Below are positions 1 through 7,948 of a stretch of DNA of 64,000 bases, one piece after another; the first letter of the stretch is position 1; each line of letters opens with the position of its first letter. Source of the stretch: an uncultured Muribaculaceae bacterium (GTDB taxonomy: Bacteria > Bacteroidota > Bacteroidia > Bacteroidales > Muribaculaceae). Under the pieces are notes generated by a model. That model was not told the DNA's origin and did no database searches. It saw only the letters and a program-made list of their open reading frames with translations. A program made the translations under genes and the position numbers. The stretch lies in contig CANQZG010000008.1 of the NCBI GenBank assembly GCA_947628305.1, positions 62,001 through 126,000 on the forward strand, written 5' to 3'.

Positions 1-1629
1 GAGGACATGGTCAGTATCTTGTTTCGAGGAGAAATAATATTATGGCACGAATCAAAACACAAGCAGATTTTGTAGTAAAAGCAAAAGAGATTCATGGTGA
101 TTATTACGATTATAGTCTGGTTGAGTATCACAAGTCGAACGAAAAGGTCAAAATTGTTTGTCCTGTTCACGGGGTATTTGAGCAGACACCGAATAAGCAT
201 CTTGTCGGACAAGGCTGTAAAGTCTGTGGTAAAAACCGTACGAGAGTCGGTTGTGAAGTATTTATAGAACGAGCGATTAAAGTACACGGTGATAAATATG
301 ATTATTCGAAAGTCGTATATACGCGAACCGATGAAAAGGTATGTATCGTTTGCCCGATTCATGGGGAATTTTATCAGACACCGCATTGTCATGTTGTATT
401 GAAACAGAATTGCCCGCAGTGCGCTGCGATTGAAGCAGGACAGAAGCGACGTGGTGAAAATAATGTAATGCGGAAAGAATCTGTGAAAGCAAAAGTTCGA
501 CAGACTTGTCTGAGACGGTACGGAACAAAGACTTATTCTGAATCTGTAGAAGGACGGCAACGTCTGCATGATATTATCAGTGATTCTGATGTGCAGACAA
601 AGATAAAACAGACGTGTTTGAATCGTTATGGTGTCCCTTCGTGGGCACAAAGCGATGAAGGCAAATATGTGTTGCACACAATGATGTCGTCTGAAGCAGT
701 TAAGCAGAGAGTGGTAGATGGGTATATTGCAAAGTACGGTGTTGACCATTACATGAAAACCGAGGAAGGTCGAAAAAAATTGCAAGAAAGTATGCTTGAT
801 GTTGAACATCAGCATAATGCACGGCAAGGACTTATTGATAAATATGGTGTACATGCAGCAGCATTGATTCCCGGTGTGAATGAAAAAGCATGGGCTACGA
901 AACGTCGTAATGGTACTTTTAATACATCAAAACCCGAAGAAACATTGTATGGATTGTTATGTGATGTTTTTGGTTGCGAAGATATTGTTCGACAATATTT
1001 TGATGAAGCGCGATACCCTTTTCATTGTGATTTTTATATTAAGTCTTTGAATATGTTTGTTGAATTAAATGCGAGTTGGACACATGGCGCTCATTGGTTT
1101 GACGAAACGAATCCAGATGATGTGGCTTTGTTGGCTGAATGGAAAAGAAGGGCTTTGCAAAAAGGTTCTTATTACTATCAGCAGGCGATTGATATGTGGA
1201 CTGTTCGTGATTTACACAAACGAGCAATCGCTGAAAAAAATCATTTGAATTATTTTGTGTTTTGGAAACAGGATTTAAGTGATGCGAGAGCATGGCTTGA
1301 AGCCTATCGGTAAAAAGTATTTGTCAAGTGTAGTCGTCCGTAGTGAAACTGTCAAGTAGACTACGGAGTATGAGTGGAGAATGAAGCGGGAAAAGGGGTC
1401 ATGCCCTAACCCGAGACCGAAGGCAAAGAATAACGGCTTTGTCAGGCGCAACGAGTAGGCGGTGAAACCATAGTTGAGATACTATGGAATATAATCTGTT
1501 CACGAGTCTCCGCTGTCGGACAGTACAGGTGCAGAGCCTGTGGCAAAAATGTATTCTGAACTATGTTGTAATGACATAGAAGTACGGATAAAGAGCCGTA
1601 CGGTAACATATTGGAAATATGCGAAATTG
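1..1629 (+). mobile_element. Group I intron T1 in the coupling protein gene (5' end outside window)
   Basis: The stretch holds an endonuclease gene (42-1313) followed by about 315 nt of non-coding, structured sequence. The 3' segment contains elements resembling group I R and S strands (CAACGAGTAGGCGG and GGAATATAATCTG), although the P7 pairing has one mismatch. The 3' boundary is placed after the G at 1629 because an open exon in the coupling protein frame begins there (GTG CTG ATT CTT). The upstream splice site lies outside the window. Base composition is clearly AT-richer than the neighbouring element genes. Boundary and class are inference from comparison with the four clearer introns downstream. 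Confidence 0.6.
42..1313 (+). CDS. Vsr-like (EDxHD-type) homing endonuclease, intron T1
   Basis: A 423-aa protein preceded by a GAGGAG ribosome binding site 10 nt upstream of ATG. The N-terminus has two copies (about residues 9-62 and 73-126) of a DUF723-like zinc-ribbon-like module of the form HGDYYDYS...VCPVHGVF...GCKVC. Three or four helical repeats ending in RYG or KYG follow (residues 150-290) and probably read DNA. The C-terminus carries a Vsr/very-short-patch-repair-like nuclease fold with YPFHCDFYIK, FVELNASWTHG and HWFDE, as known for phage-intron endonucleases of the I-Bth0305I type. It probably cuts the intronless coupling protein allele to drive homing. Paralogous to the genes at 1739 and 3353. 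Confidence 0.85.
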   Translation: MARIKTQADFVVKAKEIHGDYYDYSLVEYHKSNEKVKIVCPVHGVFEQTPNKHLVGQGCKVCGKNRTRVGCEVFIERAIKVHGDKYDYSKVVYTRTDEKVCIVCPIHGEFYQTPHCHVVLKQNCPQCAAIEAGQKRRGENNVMRKESVKAKVRQTCLRRYGTKTYSESVEGRQRLHDIISDSDVQTKIKQTCLNRYGVPSWAQSDEGKYVLHTMMSSEAVKQRVVDGYIAKYGVDHYMKTEEGRKKLQESMLDVEHQHNARQGLIDKYGVHAAALIPGVNEKAWATKRRNGTFNTSKPEETLYGLLCDVFGCEDIVRQYFDEARYPFHCDFYIKSLNMFVELNASWTHGAHWFDETNPDDVALLAEWKRRALQKGSYYYQQAIDMWTVRDLHKRAIAEKNHLNYFVFWKQDLSDARAWLEAYR

Positions 1630-1704
1630 GTGCTGATTCTTATTAAACAGCTCGTCGATTTGAACTTCGATTCGTCATATATGACGAAGGCGAATCAGAA
1701 GCCT
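1630..1704 (+). CDS. VirD4/TraG coupling protein, internal exon (25 codons)
   Basis: This short open stretch between introns T1 and T2 reads LILIKQLVDLNFDSSYM and then TKANQKP. It lies in the position of the helical segment that precedes the Walker B strand of VirD4-family ATPases. The exon ends with T at 1704, as the group I rule requires for the 5' exon, and joining to 3256 keeps the frame. The exon is inferred from frame and position only; its 5' edge is approximate. Confidence 0.55.
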
Positions 1705-1732
1705 TGAAATTTTTGTTTTGATGTGCTATAAT
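1704..1732 (+). promoter_or_regulatory. Sigma-A type promoter for the intron T2 endonuclease
   Basis: TTGAAA (1704-1709), a 17-bp spacer ending TGTGC, and TATAAT (1727-1732). The endonuclease ATG at 1739 lies only 7 nt past the -10 box, so the transcript would be leaderless or nearly so. Confidence 0.8.
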
Positions 1733-3255
1733 GTTCGTATGGGAAAGAAATTCGATACGAACGATTTTATCAGTAAAGCAAGACAACTGCATGGTAATAA
1801 GTACGATTACACGAAAGTGGTCTATGTTAATTCCCGAACGAAGGTTGAAGTTATCTGTCCGAAGCATGGAGTGTTCGAGCAGTTGCCGTCCAGTCATTTA
1901 TCCGGCAATGGCTGCCCGAAATGTGCGAGAGAATGGTCTGATGAACATAGGAGGCATCTTGCAGAATCTTCTCGTAAGTCCAGGGGCATGACAACAGATG
2001 AATGGATAGCCAGAGCAAGGGCAGTTCACGGTGATAAGTACGATTACAGTCGTACAGTGTATGTAAATCAGCGCACTGATGTTGAGATTATTTGTCCGGT
2101 GCATGGTTTATTTACACAGAAAGCGGATTCTCATATCCGCGGCAATGGATGCAGGCTTTGTGGTTTGAAGTCTGAAAATCACAAAGGCGTTCATGATTGG
2201 TCTGATGCACAAAGAGCAAAGACGGCAAGCACTTGTATAAAGCGATATGGCGCTCCGCGTTTTCTTGATAGTCAGTTAGGCAAAGAAATGATTTCTAAAA
2301 TTAAATCTGATCCTCAGTTCCGTGGTAAAATGCGTGAGATCATTTCTTCTGATGAAGTTCAGGAAAAAACGAGAGTTACTTCATTAACTCGATATGGCGT
2401 TGAATTTCCGACGAGAACAAAGGTTGTTCAGGATAAGATTTATCAAACGAAGAAGAAAAATCATACTGTAAATTCTTCTAAGTCGGAAATGCGAATGTAC
2501 GCAATGTTGACAGCCAAATTTGGAGTTGATGATGTGATTCATCAGCATAAAGCTGATCTGCGTTATCCGTTTGTGTGTGATTTTTATGTTAGATCTTTGG
2601 ATTTGTTCATTGAACTTAATGCCCATTGGTCACACGGCAGCCATTGGTTCAGTCAGTGTTCTGAATTGGACTTAATAAAGCTGGAAGAATGGTCAGTGAA
2701 GGCAGTATCGAGCACATATTACCGTGAGGCTATTGTTACGTGGACTGACCGTGACGTAAGAAAGCGCAAGATCGCAATCGAAAATAATCTTAATTATGCA
2801 GTGTTTTGGAAAAACGATTTGTCTGACTTCAAGCAATGGCTTGAAACCGACGAATTGCAGCTGAAAGCATATTGAAATGAAACATATGACGGGGCATCTC
2901 GTGTGAACCACATTACTCATGGGTGTCTGTTTAGAAATAAGCAGGCTAACGGTATCAGTTGAATAAGACAGTTATTCAAGCCTTACAAGGAGATAATGAC
3001 AGTAGCACCGAAAGGTGCTGACGAAGCCGCTGATTAAGAGACCCTACGGTCCACAATAGTGGATAGCAGGTAATACCGTGCCGTGTTCGCAAAACTTTTT
3101 TGCGAAAAGGGTGTAACGACTATGGTCGAGAGACCAGTAGGGCGGAAGTTGAGTTACCGTTCGAAGCGCCGAGCACGCAGATACTGCGTGGAAAGATAGT
3201 CTATTCCCGCTTACATGATAAGCGTTGAAATACGGCGAAAGCCGGGGTCATTGTG
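1705..3255 (+). mobile_element. Group I intron T2 with homing endonuclease
   Basis: The intron carries its endonuclease near the 5' end and a catalytic core of about 375 nt downstream. Conserved core strands are visible: GTAACGACTATGG (R strand, 5' half of P7) and GGAAAGATAGTCTATTCC (S strand, matching the AAGATAGTC consensus), with perfect hairpins between. Proposed splice sites follow group I rules: 5' exon ends in T (1704), intron ends in G (3255). Ligation gives ...ANQKP-LYKTRFMLD, restoring the Walker B strand of the coupling protein. Exact boundaries are inference. Confidence 0.75.
1739..2875 (+). CDS. Vsr-like homing endonuclease, intron T2
   Basis: The ORF track starts at a TTG at 1718, but that lies inside the promoter; the ATG at 1739 (MGKKFD) is the sensible start and gives 378 aa. 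Two DUF723-like modules are present (HGNKYDYT...ICPKHGVF...GCPKC and HGDKYDYS...ICPVHGLF...GCRLC). A shortened set of RYG repeats follows, then the Vsr-like nuclease (YPFVCDFYVR, IELNAHWSHG, SHWF). It has the same architecture as the T1 and T3 enzymes but diverged sequence. A perfect promoter lies directly upstream, so it can be made independently of coupling protein transcription. Confidence 0.85.
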   Translation: MGKKFDTNDFISKARQLHGNKYDYTKVVYVNSRTKVEVICPKHGVFEQLPSSHLSGNGCPKCAREWSDEHRRHLAESSRKSRGMTTDEWIARARAVHGDKYDYSRTVYVNQRTDVEIICPVHGLFTQKADSHIRGNGCRLCGLKSENHKGVHDWSDAQRAKTASTCIKRYGAPRFLDSQLGKEMISKIKSDPQFRGKMREIISSDEVQEKTRVTSLTRYGVEFPTRTKVVQDKIYQTKKKNHTVNSSKSEMRMYAMLTAKFGVDDVIHQHKADLRYPFVCDFYVRSLDLFIELNAHWSHGSHWFSQCSELDLIKLEEWSVKAVSSTYYREAIVTWTDRDVRKRKIAIENNLNYAVFWKNDLSDFKQWLETDELQLKAY

Positions 3256-3282
3256 CTTTATAAGACGAGGTTTATGTTGGAT
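3256..3282 (+). CDS. VirD4/TraG coupling protein, 9-codon exon with Walker B strand
   Basis: This 27-nt exon encodes LYKTRFMLD. The RFMLD segment matches the hydrophobic strand and first aspartate of the Walker B motif (VRFxLDE) of VirD4/TraG ATPases. Intron T3 begins right after the aspartate codon GAT (T at 3282), so the Walker B Asp and Glu are encoded on different exons. Inferred from splice rules and motif position. Confidence 0.55.
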
Positions 3283-3288
3283 AATGTA

Positions 3289-3317
3289 TTGACAAATTGA
3301 AATGCTTGTGGTATAAT
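3289..3317 (+). promoter_or_regulatory. Sigma-A type promoter for the intron T3 endonuclease
   Basis: TTGACA (3289-3294), 17-bp spacer ending CTTGTGG, TATAAT (3312-3317). Both hexamers are perfect. It lies 6 nt inside the intron and 35 nt upstream of the endonuclease ATG. Confidence 0.85.
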
Positions 3318-3352
3318 TACAGTAGAGTAGATGATATGAAAGCTGTGATTAT

Positions 3353-4528
3353 ATGCGCTATCAAAAAGAAACATTTTTGAATCGAGCCAAAGAAATTTAT
3401 GGGAATAAGTATGATTATTCCAAAGTAACTTATGTGAATCAAAGTACGCCAGTTACGATTATTTGCCCTGAACACGGCGAATATACGAGAACGCCCTCTT
3501 ACCATTTGCAAGGTGGAGATTGTCCTGTATGTGCCAGAGAGCGTACATTAGCTGGCTGTAGAAAGCCGATGTCTGCAGAAGCAAAAGCAAAACGCAGACA
3601 AACGAATTTGCAAAAATACGGAGCTACTACATTTGCCGGAAGCAAACAGGCGCAAGCATTGTATGCAAACGGTAAGGGTCCGTGGTCAAAGGGCGCCCGA
3701 AAAAAAGCCGCAAATACTTGCGAACAGCGGTTTGGAGCAAAAACGTGGGCGGAAAGTGATGTTGGTGTAGTGACTGCTAAAGAGCGTTGTGCATCGGAAG
3801 AATATCGTGCAGAGATGTCAAGGCGAGCACGTAGCGAAGAAGCTCGTCAGCATTATGCAAAAACATCATGTATGCATTACGGAGCAAAGCATTGGACACA
3901 AAGTGACGACGGTAAACAACGGTTGCACGATATGTTTTCCACTGAAGAAGAACGTGCAGCGCGTAGTAAACGTATGTTATCTGCTGATGTAAAAGCTAAA
4001 ATACAAGCAACGAGCATGGAGCGATACGGTGTTCCGTATTACTGGCAGTCTGAAGATGCACGTAAGCGTCTGAAGGAATTGTTGAGTGCGGAAGAAGTCC
4101 AACAGAAAATCATTGAGACAAAAAAGGCACGTGGAACAATTAACAGTTCAAAGCCTGAACGCATGGCATACGCGTTGCTTGTCAGAAAATTTGGCGAAGA
4201 TGATGTTGAATCGCAGTATAATAAAGATGCTCGTTATCCGTATGCGTGTGATTTTTATATTAAGTCTTTGGATTTGTTTATTGAGCTCAATGCTACATGG
4301 TTGCATTGTGGTCACTGGTTTGATGAACATGATGAAAATGATTTACAGAAGTTGCAGACGTTATTTGACAAAGCGCAAGAGTCCAAACCTATGTACAAGA
4401 GAGCAATTTATATCTGGACTTATGATGATTTGAGAAAACGGAAAACCGCTATGAAGAATCATATCAATTATCTTGTGTTTTGGGATAATGATTTGGCTGA
4501 TTTTAAGAAATGGCTCGAAACAGTTTGA
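3353..4528 (+). CDS. Vsr-like homing endonuclease, intron T3
   Basis: A 391-aa protein with one N-terminal DUF723-like module (residues 5-60: YGNKYDYS, ICPEHGEY, CPVC), where the T1 and T2 enzymes have two. A series of YGA/FGA/YGV repeats follows (residues 80-250), probably DNA-reading helices. The C-terminal nuclease has RYPYACDFYIKSLDLF, IELNATWLHCGHWF and the tail NHINYLVFWDND. The ribosome binding site is weak (GAAAG). Its own promoter lies upstream. It presumably targets the intronless Walker B sequence. Confidence 0.85.
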   Translation: MRYQKETFLNRAKEIYGNKYDYSKVTYVNQSTPVTIICPEHGEYTRTPSYHLQGGDCPVCARERTLAGCRKPMSAEAKAKRRQTNLQKYGATTFAGSKQAQALYANGKGPWSKGARKKAANTCEQRFGAKTWAESDVGVVTAKERCASEEYRAEMSRRARSEEARQHYAKTSCMHYGAKHWTQSDDGKQRLHDMFSTEEERAARSKRMLSADVKAKIQATSMERYGVPYYWQSEDARKRLKELLSAEEVQQKIIETKKARGTINSSKPERMAYALLVRKFGEDDVESQYNKDARYPYACDFYIKSLDLFIELNATWLHCGHWFDEHDENDLQKLQTLFDKAQESKPMYKRAIYIWTYDDLRKRKTAMKNHINYLVFWDNDLADFKKWLETV

Positions 4529-4964
4529 TTTGTCATAATGACAACGTCCTGCACATCGGGTGACTGGTGTGTACCTACACAAGTTAAAACTATGGAAAGA
4601 CCTGAAGAGCCTGCATGCCACAACGTAGCCCGAAAGGGCAAGCGTGATGGAGCGAAAGCGGAAAGAAGTTGCAGGATGATGATAGGCTGAAAACAAATCA
4701 CTTTGTATTAAAGTGAGCTACGTCGTCGTAGACAAGGGTCAGTTTAGTTGCGAATGTCCGTAGCGTAAGAGCCGGATAACGCTCAACGACTGGGGGATAG
4801 GGAGTCCCCGTTAGCGGCGGAAGCTGATGCCGTGCGCGAAAAATATGTGGACTTATTACTTGTGATAAGTTTGACGCATAGTCTGAACACGACCTGTAAT
4901 GGGAGTGCCGCGAGGTAACGCGGAGGCGGTGTTGCGAACCGTTGAAACGAAATTGTGAATTGGG

Positions 4965-4976
4965 GAAAAGCTGATT
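4965..4976 (+). CDS. VirD4/TraG coupling protein, putative 12-nt microexon
   Basis: Applying the group I rules (5' exon ends in T, intron ends in G) to the tandem introns T3 and T4 leaves only GAA AAG CTG ATT between them. This would encode EKLI, supplying the Walker B glutamate directly after RFMLD. Frame is kept through to the next exon. An alternative placement a few bases away cannot be excluded by eye; RT-PCR across the junction would decide. Confidence 0.4.
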
Positions 4977-5392
4977 GCAAAACCCTGTGCAAACCGGTAA
5001 CGGTGTGCATACTATCATCTGTTAAAACCAGTAAAGACCTGAAGAGTTCATTAGCCACAACGTAGCTCGAAAGGGCAGGCGTGACGGTTGCGAAAGCAGA
5101 AAAAAGTAGTGAAATGACGATATGGTGAAATAAAAGCTCGAAAGGGTCCTACGTCGTCATCAACAAGGGTCTGTTTGGTTGCGAATGTCCGTAGCGTAAG
5201 AGCCGGATAACGCTCAACGACTAAAGGATTGCGTCCTTGTTAGCGGCGGAAGCTGATGCCGTGCGCGAAAAATGGATGGTCCCGATTTATCGGGATTGAC
5301 ATATAGTCTCGACACGTCCTGTAATGGGAGTGCTGTGAAATAACACAGAGCTTGTGTTGCGAACAAGTGAAAGGAAGAAAAATATATAATCG
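4977..5392 (+). mobile_element. Group I intron T4 (no endonuclease)
   Basis: A 416-nt intron without an ORF. It shares long blocks with the T3 core: GTTGCGAATGTCCGTAGCGT, GAGCCGGATAACGCTCAACG, GCGGCGGAAGCTGATGCCGT and CCTGTAATGGGAGTG. The S strand reads CATATAGTCTCGACACG. The ends fit T | ... G |, and the following exon begins AAC TTG CAG in the coupling protein frame. It probably arose from T3, or the reverse, by duplication into a neighbouring site. Confidence 0.75.
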
Positions 5393-5510
5393 AACTTGCA
5401 GTCAGAAGGACACGGAATTGCTGATTTTCAAACGATGTTGTCCATTGGACTTGGTCAGGAGCAGCAGTTCACACTTATTTTACAGACGCTCCAGCAGTTG
5501 CGAGATGTCT
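5393..5510 (+). CDS. VirD4/TraG coupling protein, internal exon
   Basis: The 118-nt exon encodes NLQSEGHGIADFQTMLSI and onward to LILQTLQQLRDV. This matches the VirD4/TraG segment after Walker B (DFxTMLxxxRSRxxxxxLIxQxxxQL), where a glutamine-containing sensor strand follows the helix. The ORF runs past the exon end into intron T5 and stops there, showing the gene is interrupted rather than complete. The exon ends with T at 5510 in codon phase 1, matching the two bases supplied by the exon at 5990. Confidence 0.8.
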
Positions 5511-5989
5511 ATGGCGTAATGGTTTTATCTACAAACCGAGTCGCTGCCTATCTGTAATGGGTGGGTACTATTACGGGAGTTAAAACTGGGAAATGCCTTA
5601 AGAGCCTGTTCGGCTACAGCGTGGCGGGAGACCGCGAGCGCGAGATGCGGCGAAAGCAGAAAGAACAGAACAGGATGACGGCAGGCTGAAATACAAAGCA
5701 GACAATGTTTGCGCTAAACCGTCAGCAACAAGGGCAAGTTCAGTTGCGAATCCTTTGCAGAGATGCGATGGAACGCTTACAGACTGGGGGATTGCGTCCC
5801 CGTAGGGTCGGAAGTCCACAATGCCGATTCGAAAAATACCCGGGGGAATCGCCGGTTATTCGGTAGACCTTAACGTATAGTCGAGGAACCGCTGTAATGG
5901 CGGTAGTCACAAGTTGGACGATGTGGCGAAAGTGTTGACAAAATTAGTTTTCAAACGAACAGTTGAACTAATTTTGATACAGCATAGGG
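5511..5989 (+). mobile_element. Group I intron T5 (no endonuclease)
   Basis: A 479-nt intron related to T3 and T4: GTTAAAACTGGGAAATGCC, CTTAAGAG, GAACGCTTACAGACTGGGG (R-like strand) and AACGTATAGTCGAGG (S strand). The 5' exon ends GATGTCT and the intron ends GGG. Joining gives LRDV-F-SNSVDKIVQGN, which keeps the exact spacing of VirD4 homologues at this point. No open reading frame of note inside. Confidence 0.75.
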
Positions 5990-7122
5990 TTTCTAATTCG
6001 GTAGATAAGATTGTGCAGGGCAATACAAATAATATTGTCTTTTTGAAATCCACCGATGACTCGATGATCGACACGCTTGTCAAGATGTCGGGTCAGACGC
6101 ATGAAGTACATCAGGACAGCCTGACTGTCACGAAGGATAAGGAGCGCCTGCTCCTGCCGAACGAGGGCAAGGTGTCTATGACCGTGTCTGTGCAGCAGAC
6201 GTCGGTCCTGAAGTACAACGATTTTGCGTTCCTTCCGGAACGGAACTCCATCGTGTTCAGAGCAGGCGACATGCCGATCCTGAACAGAAACGAAACTATT
6301 ATGCCTATGAGCTGGCGACTGTTCAAGGATACCATCATTCATCCGGGGCATGAGTACAGTCTGCAGACGATCCCGACGTTGTCTTCGGCGAAGGATTTCG
6401 ACGTAAGGCAGAATCAGCCGGACTTCATCAAGATGCTGGATAAGCGTCTGGAGCAGGCGTACCGCGCGGAAGAGTGCAAGACGATCTTCAAGAACGCCTA
6501 CGGCTACGACGACTATCAGATCTCCCGGTTGGATCCCGATAACTACTCGGCGGAAATCATGGAAATGATCGACCGCTGGATCGCTTCGGACGCCGCGGCG
6601 GACGAAGAAGAGGGAGAAGGCACCGTGGAGGTCGTAGACGAAGGCTATGAGGACTTCGACAACGAAGAACAGAAGACGGCTACGGCAGAGGCGCAAAAAC
6701 AGTACGACGACCGGTTCGCGCATACGTATGCAAACGGACTGGTGAGAAGAGAAGATCTTGTCAAGAACGGCATCGTGTCGCACGCGATGGACGTTACGTT
6801 CCTTGAGGTCTTTAAGGAGATCAAGGGCGATCTGTTCAGCGACAAGACGAATTTCTCGGTCAGGGACGGGCAGCTGTACTCGACCGAGGGCAAACCGTAT
6901 ATCGTTCGCGGAAGCGAATCGTCGGAGGGCTTGAAGTCCGTGCAGGAAAGTCTGAAAAACGGTACGATCTACAGCGTCGGCGAAAAGGTCACCGAGGAGG
7001 ACGTCGCGCAACTCTCGACGTTCGTCGTTACCGACGAGTTCTATCGGTTCCTTGTATCGCTTGATCACTGGGATTTCGCACGCGGGCGGTTTGAGGCGGC
7101 GGTCGTTCGTCGACTGTCGTGA
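5990..7122 (+). CDS. VirD4/TraG-type conjugative coupling protein, C-terminal exon
   Basis: The last exon encodes about 377 residues; the ORF track's extra N-terminal residues (from 5914) come from intron T5. It opens with SNSVDKIVQGNTNNIVFLK, the VirD4/TraG strand and loop after the QxxxQL helix, and KMSGQTHEV. VirD4 proteins are inner-membrane hexameric ATPases that bring the relaxosome DNA to a type IV secretion channel. Residues about 205-245 are very acidic (DEEEGEGT...DEGYEDFDNEEQ), possibly a partner-binding tail. A strong terminator follows at 7131. Five introns in one gene is extraordinary. The upstream N-terminus (Walker A, TM segments) lies outside the window. Confidence 0.8.
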
Positions 7123-7130
7123 CGCAACGG

Positions 7131-7173
7131 CAAGGGGAGGACGGAAACGCCCTCTCCTTGTGTTTCTTTTTTC
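7131..7173 (+). terminator. Rho-independent terminator after the coupling protein gene
   Basis: Stem CAAGGGGAGG pairs with CCTCTCCTTG (one G-T pair) around an ACGGAAACGC loop region, followed by TGTTTCTTTTTT. Confidence 0.85.
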
Positions 7174-7194
7174 AATTTTTTTCGCGAAAACCTA

Positions 7195-7223
7195 TTGATT
7201 TTTGTGTAGGTTTGTGCTATAAT
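7195..7223 (+). promoter_or_regulatory. Promoter of the HEPN-CBS / tandem AAA+ operon
   Basis: TTGATT - 17 bp (TTTGTGTAGGTTTGTGC) - TATAAT, then AGA. It belongs to the repeated element-wide promoter class TTGATTTTTG-N6-TTTGTGYTATAATAGA. Confidence 0.85.
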
Positions 7224-7267
7224 AGACGCGAAGGTAACAAATACATAGAAAAATTGAGGTAGCTGAA

Positions 7268-7948
7268 ATGGCGACGAAAACAAAATACGTTCCGGTAACG
7301 GAATTTCTGGAGACGTATAAGCGTCTTGAAGAAATGGTGCGGCAGGTATACGGCGCGGACGCGACGGTTCTGTCATACGAAAGTAAACTTTCTACGGAAG
7401 AGCAGGACCATATGTCGCTCTGTCGCCGGATGCGCAATTACGCGCAGCATCATTCCGACGCCGACGCGTACGTAGGCGTTACGGAGCCGATGCTGAAGTT
7501 TCTGAAGGCGCACGTGCAGGCGGTCGCCGCGGCGAGAGACACCGTCGGGAAGCTCGCGAAAAAAATCCGCGCGCTGCCTTTGTCGGCGGATACGTCGGCG
7601 GCATGCGCGTGGTCGTTGCGGCAGGGGACGGACTTCGCGCCGGTGGTCGATAAGGGCGGGCGCATCGTCGGATACGTCGACGACGTGACGATCAAGCAAG
7701 TCGTCTGCAAGTTGTCGTCGGGGCATGCACGTCCGGTGCTGTCGCTGCAGAAGACCGGCATCGACTTGCCGAAGACGTTGCGGACGCCGTTCGGTATGGA
7801 ACTGCCCGCGGATACGGTCTTTTCGGATCTGTTCGCTTCACCGGAATACGCCGGATTCTTGGAGCGGAACGGAACGGTCGTCGTCGTGCAGGGCGCCGAC
7901 CGGAAATACGTCGGGATTTTGAGCAAAAAGGTGGGGAACTGGAAATGA
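7268..7948 (+). CDS. HEPN-like plus CBS-like domain protein
   Basis: A 226-aa soluble protein. Residues 15-95 look like a HEPN helical domain: the pattern RRMRNYAQHHSDAD contains the R-x4-H signature (RNYAQH) found in HEPN RNases and nucleotidyltransferase partners. Residues about 118-215 resemble a CBS pair (DFAPVVDKGGRIVGYVDD and a final YVGILSKK), a module that often senses adenosyl ligands. It overlaps the next gene by four bases (ATGA), so translation is coupled to the membrane AAA+ ATPase. Possible roles are RNA cleavage or regulation of the ATPase by a nucleotide signal. Family assignment is by eye. Confidence 0.55.
   Translation: MATKTKYVPVTEFLETYKRLEEMVRQVYGADATVLSYESKLSTEEQDHMSLCRRMRNYAQHHSDADAYVGVTEPMLKFLKAHVQAVAAARDTVGKLAKKIRALPLSADTSAACAWSLRQGTDFAPVVDKGGRIVGYVDDVTIKQVVCKLSSGHARPVLSLQKTGIDLPKTLRTPFGMELPADTVFSDLFASPEYAGFLERNGTVVVVQGADRKYVGILSKKVGNWK

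Larger units (their letters stand above)
3283..4964 (+). mobile_element. Group I intron T3 with homing endonuclease, inserted in the Walker B motif
   Basis: The intron starts after the Walker B aspartate codon and contains a promoter, the third endonuclease and a core of about 420 nt. Core signatures include GTTAAAACTATGG and GACCTGAAGAG near its start, GATAACGCTCAACGACTG (R strand) and GCATAGTCTGAAC (S strand). The core is nearly identical over several blocks to intron T4. The 3' end is placed at G 4964 because GAA (the expected Walker B glutamate) follows. Confidence 0.7.

Noticed and set aside
4361-5819. Several small ORFs inside introns T3 to T5
   Set aside because: They overlap structured intron cores in both strands and have no ribosome sites or motifs.
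5914-5989. N-terminal part of the 402-aa ORF as real coding sequence
   Set aside because: It reads through the 3' end of intron T5; homology to VirD4 starts only at 5990.
1-5989. Group II introns
   Set aside because: No domain V-like GAGC...AGC hairpin, no reverse transcriptase; core strands and T|/G| boundaries fit group I.
5968-7068. Minus-strand 366-aa ORF
   Set aside because: Antisense to the last exon of the coupling protein gene.
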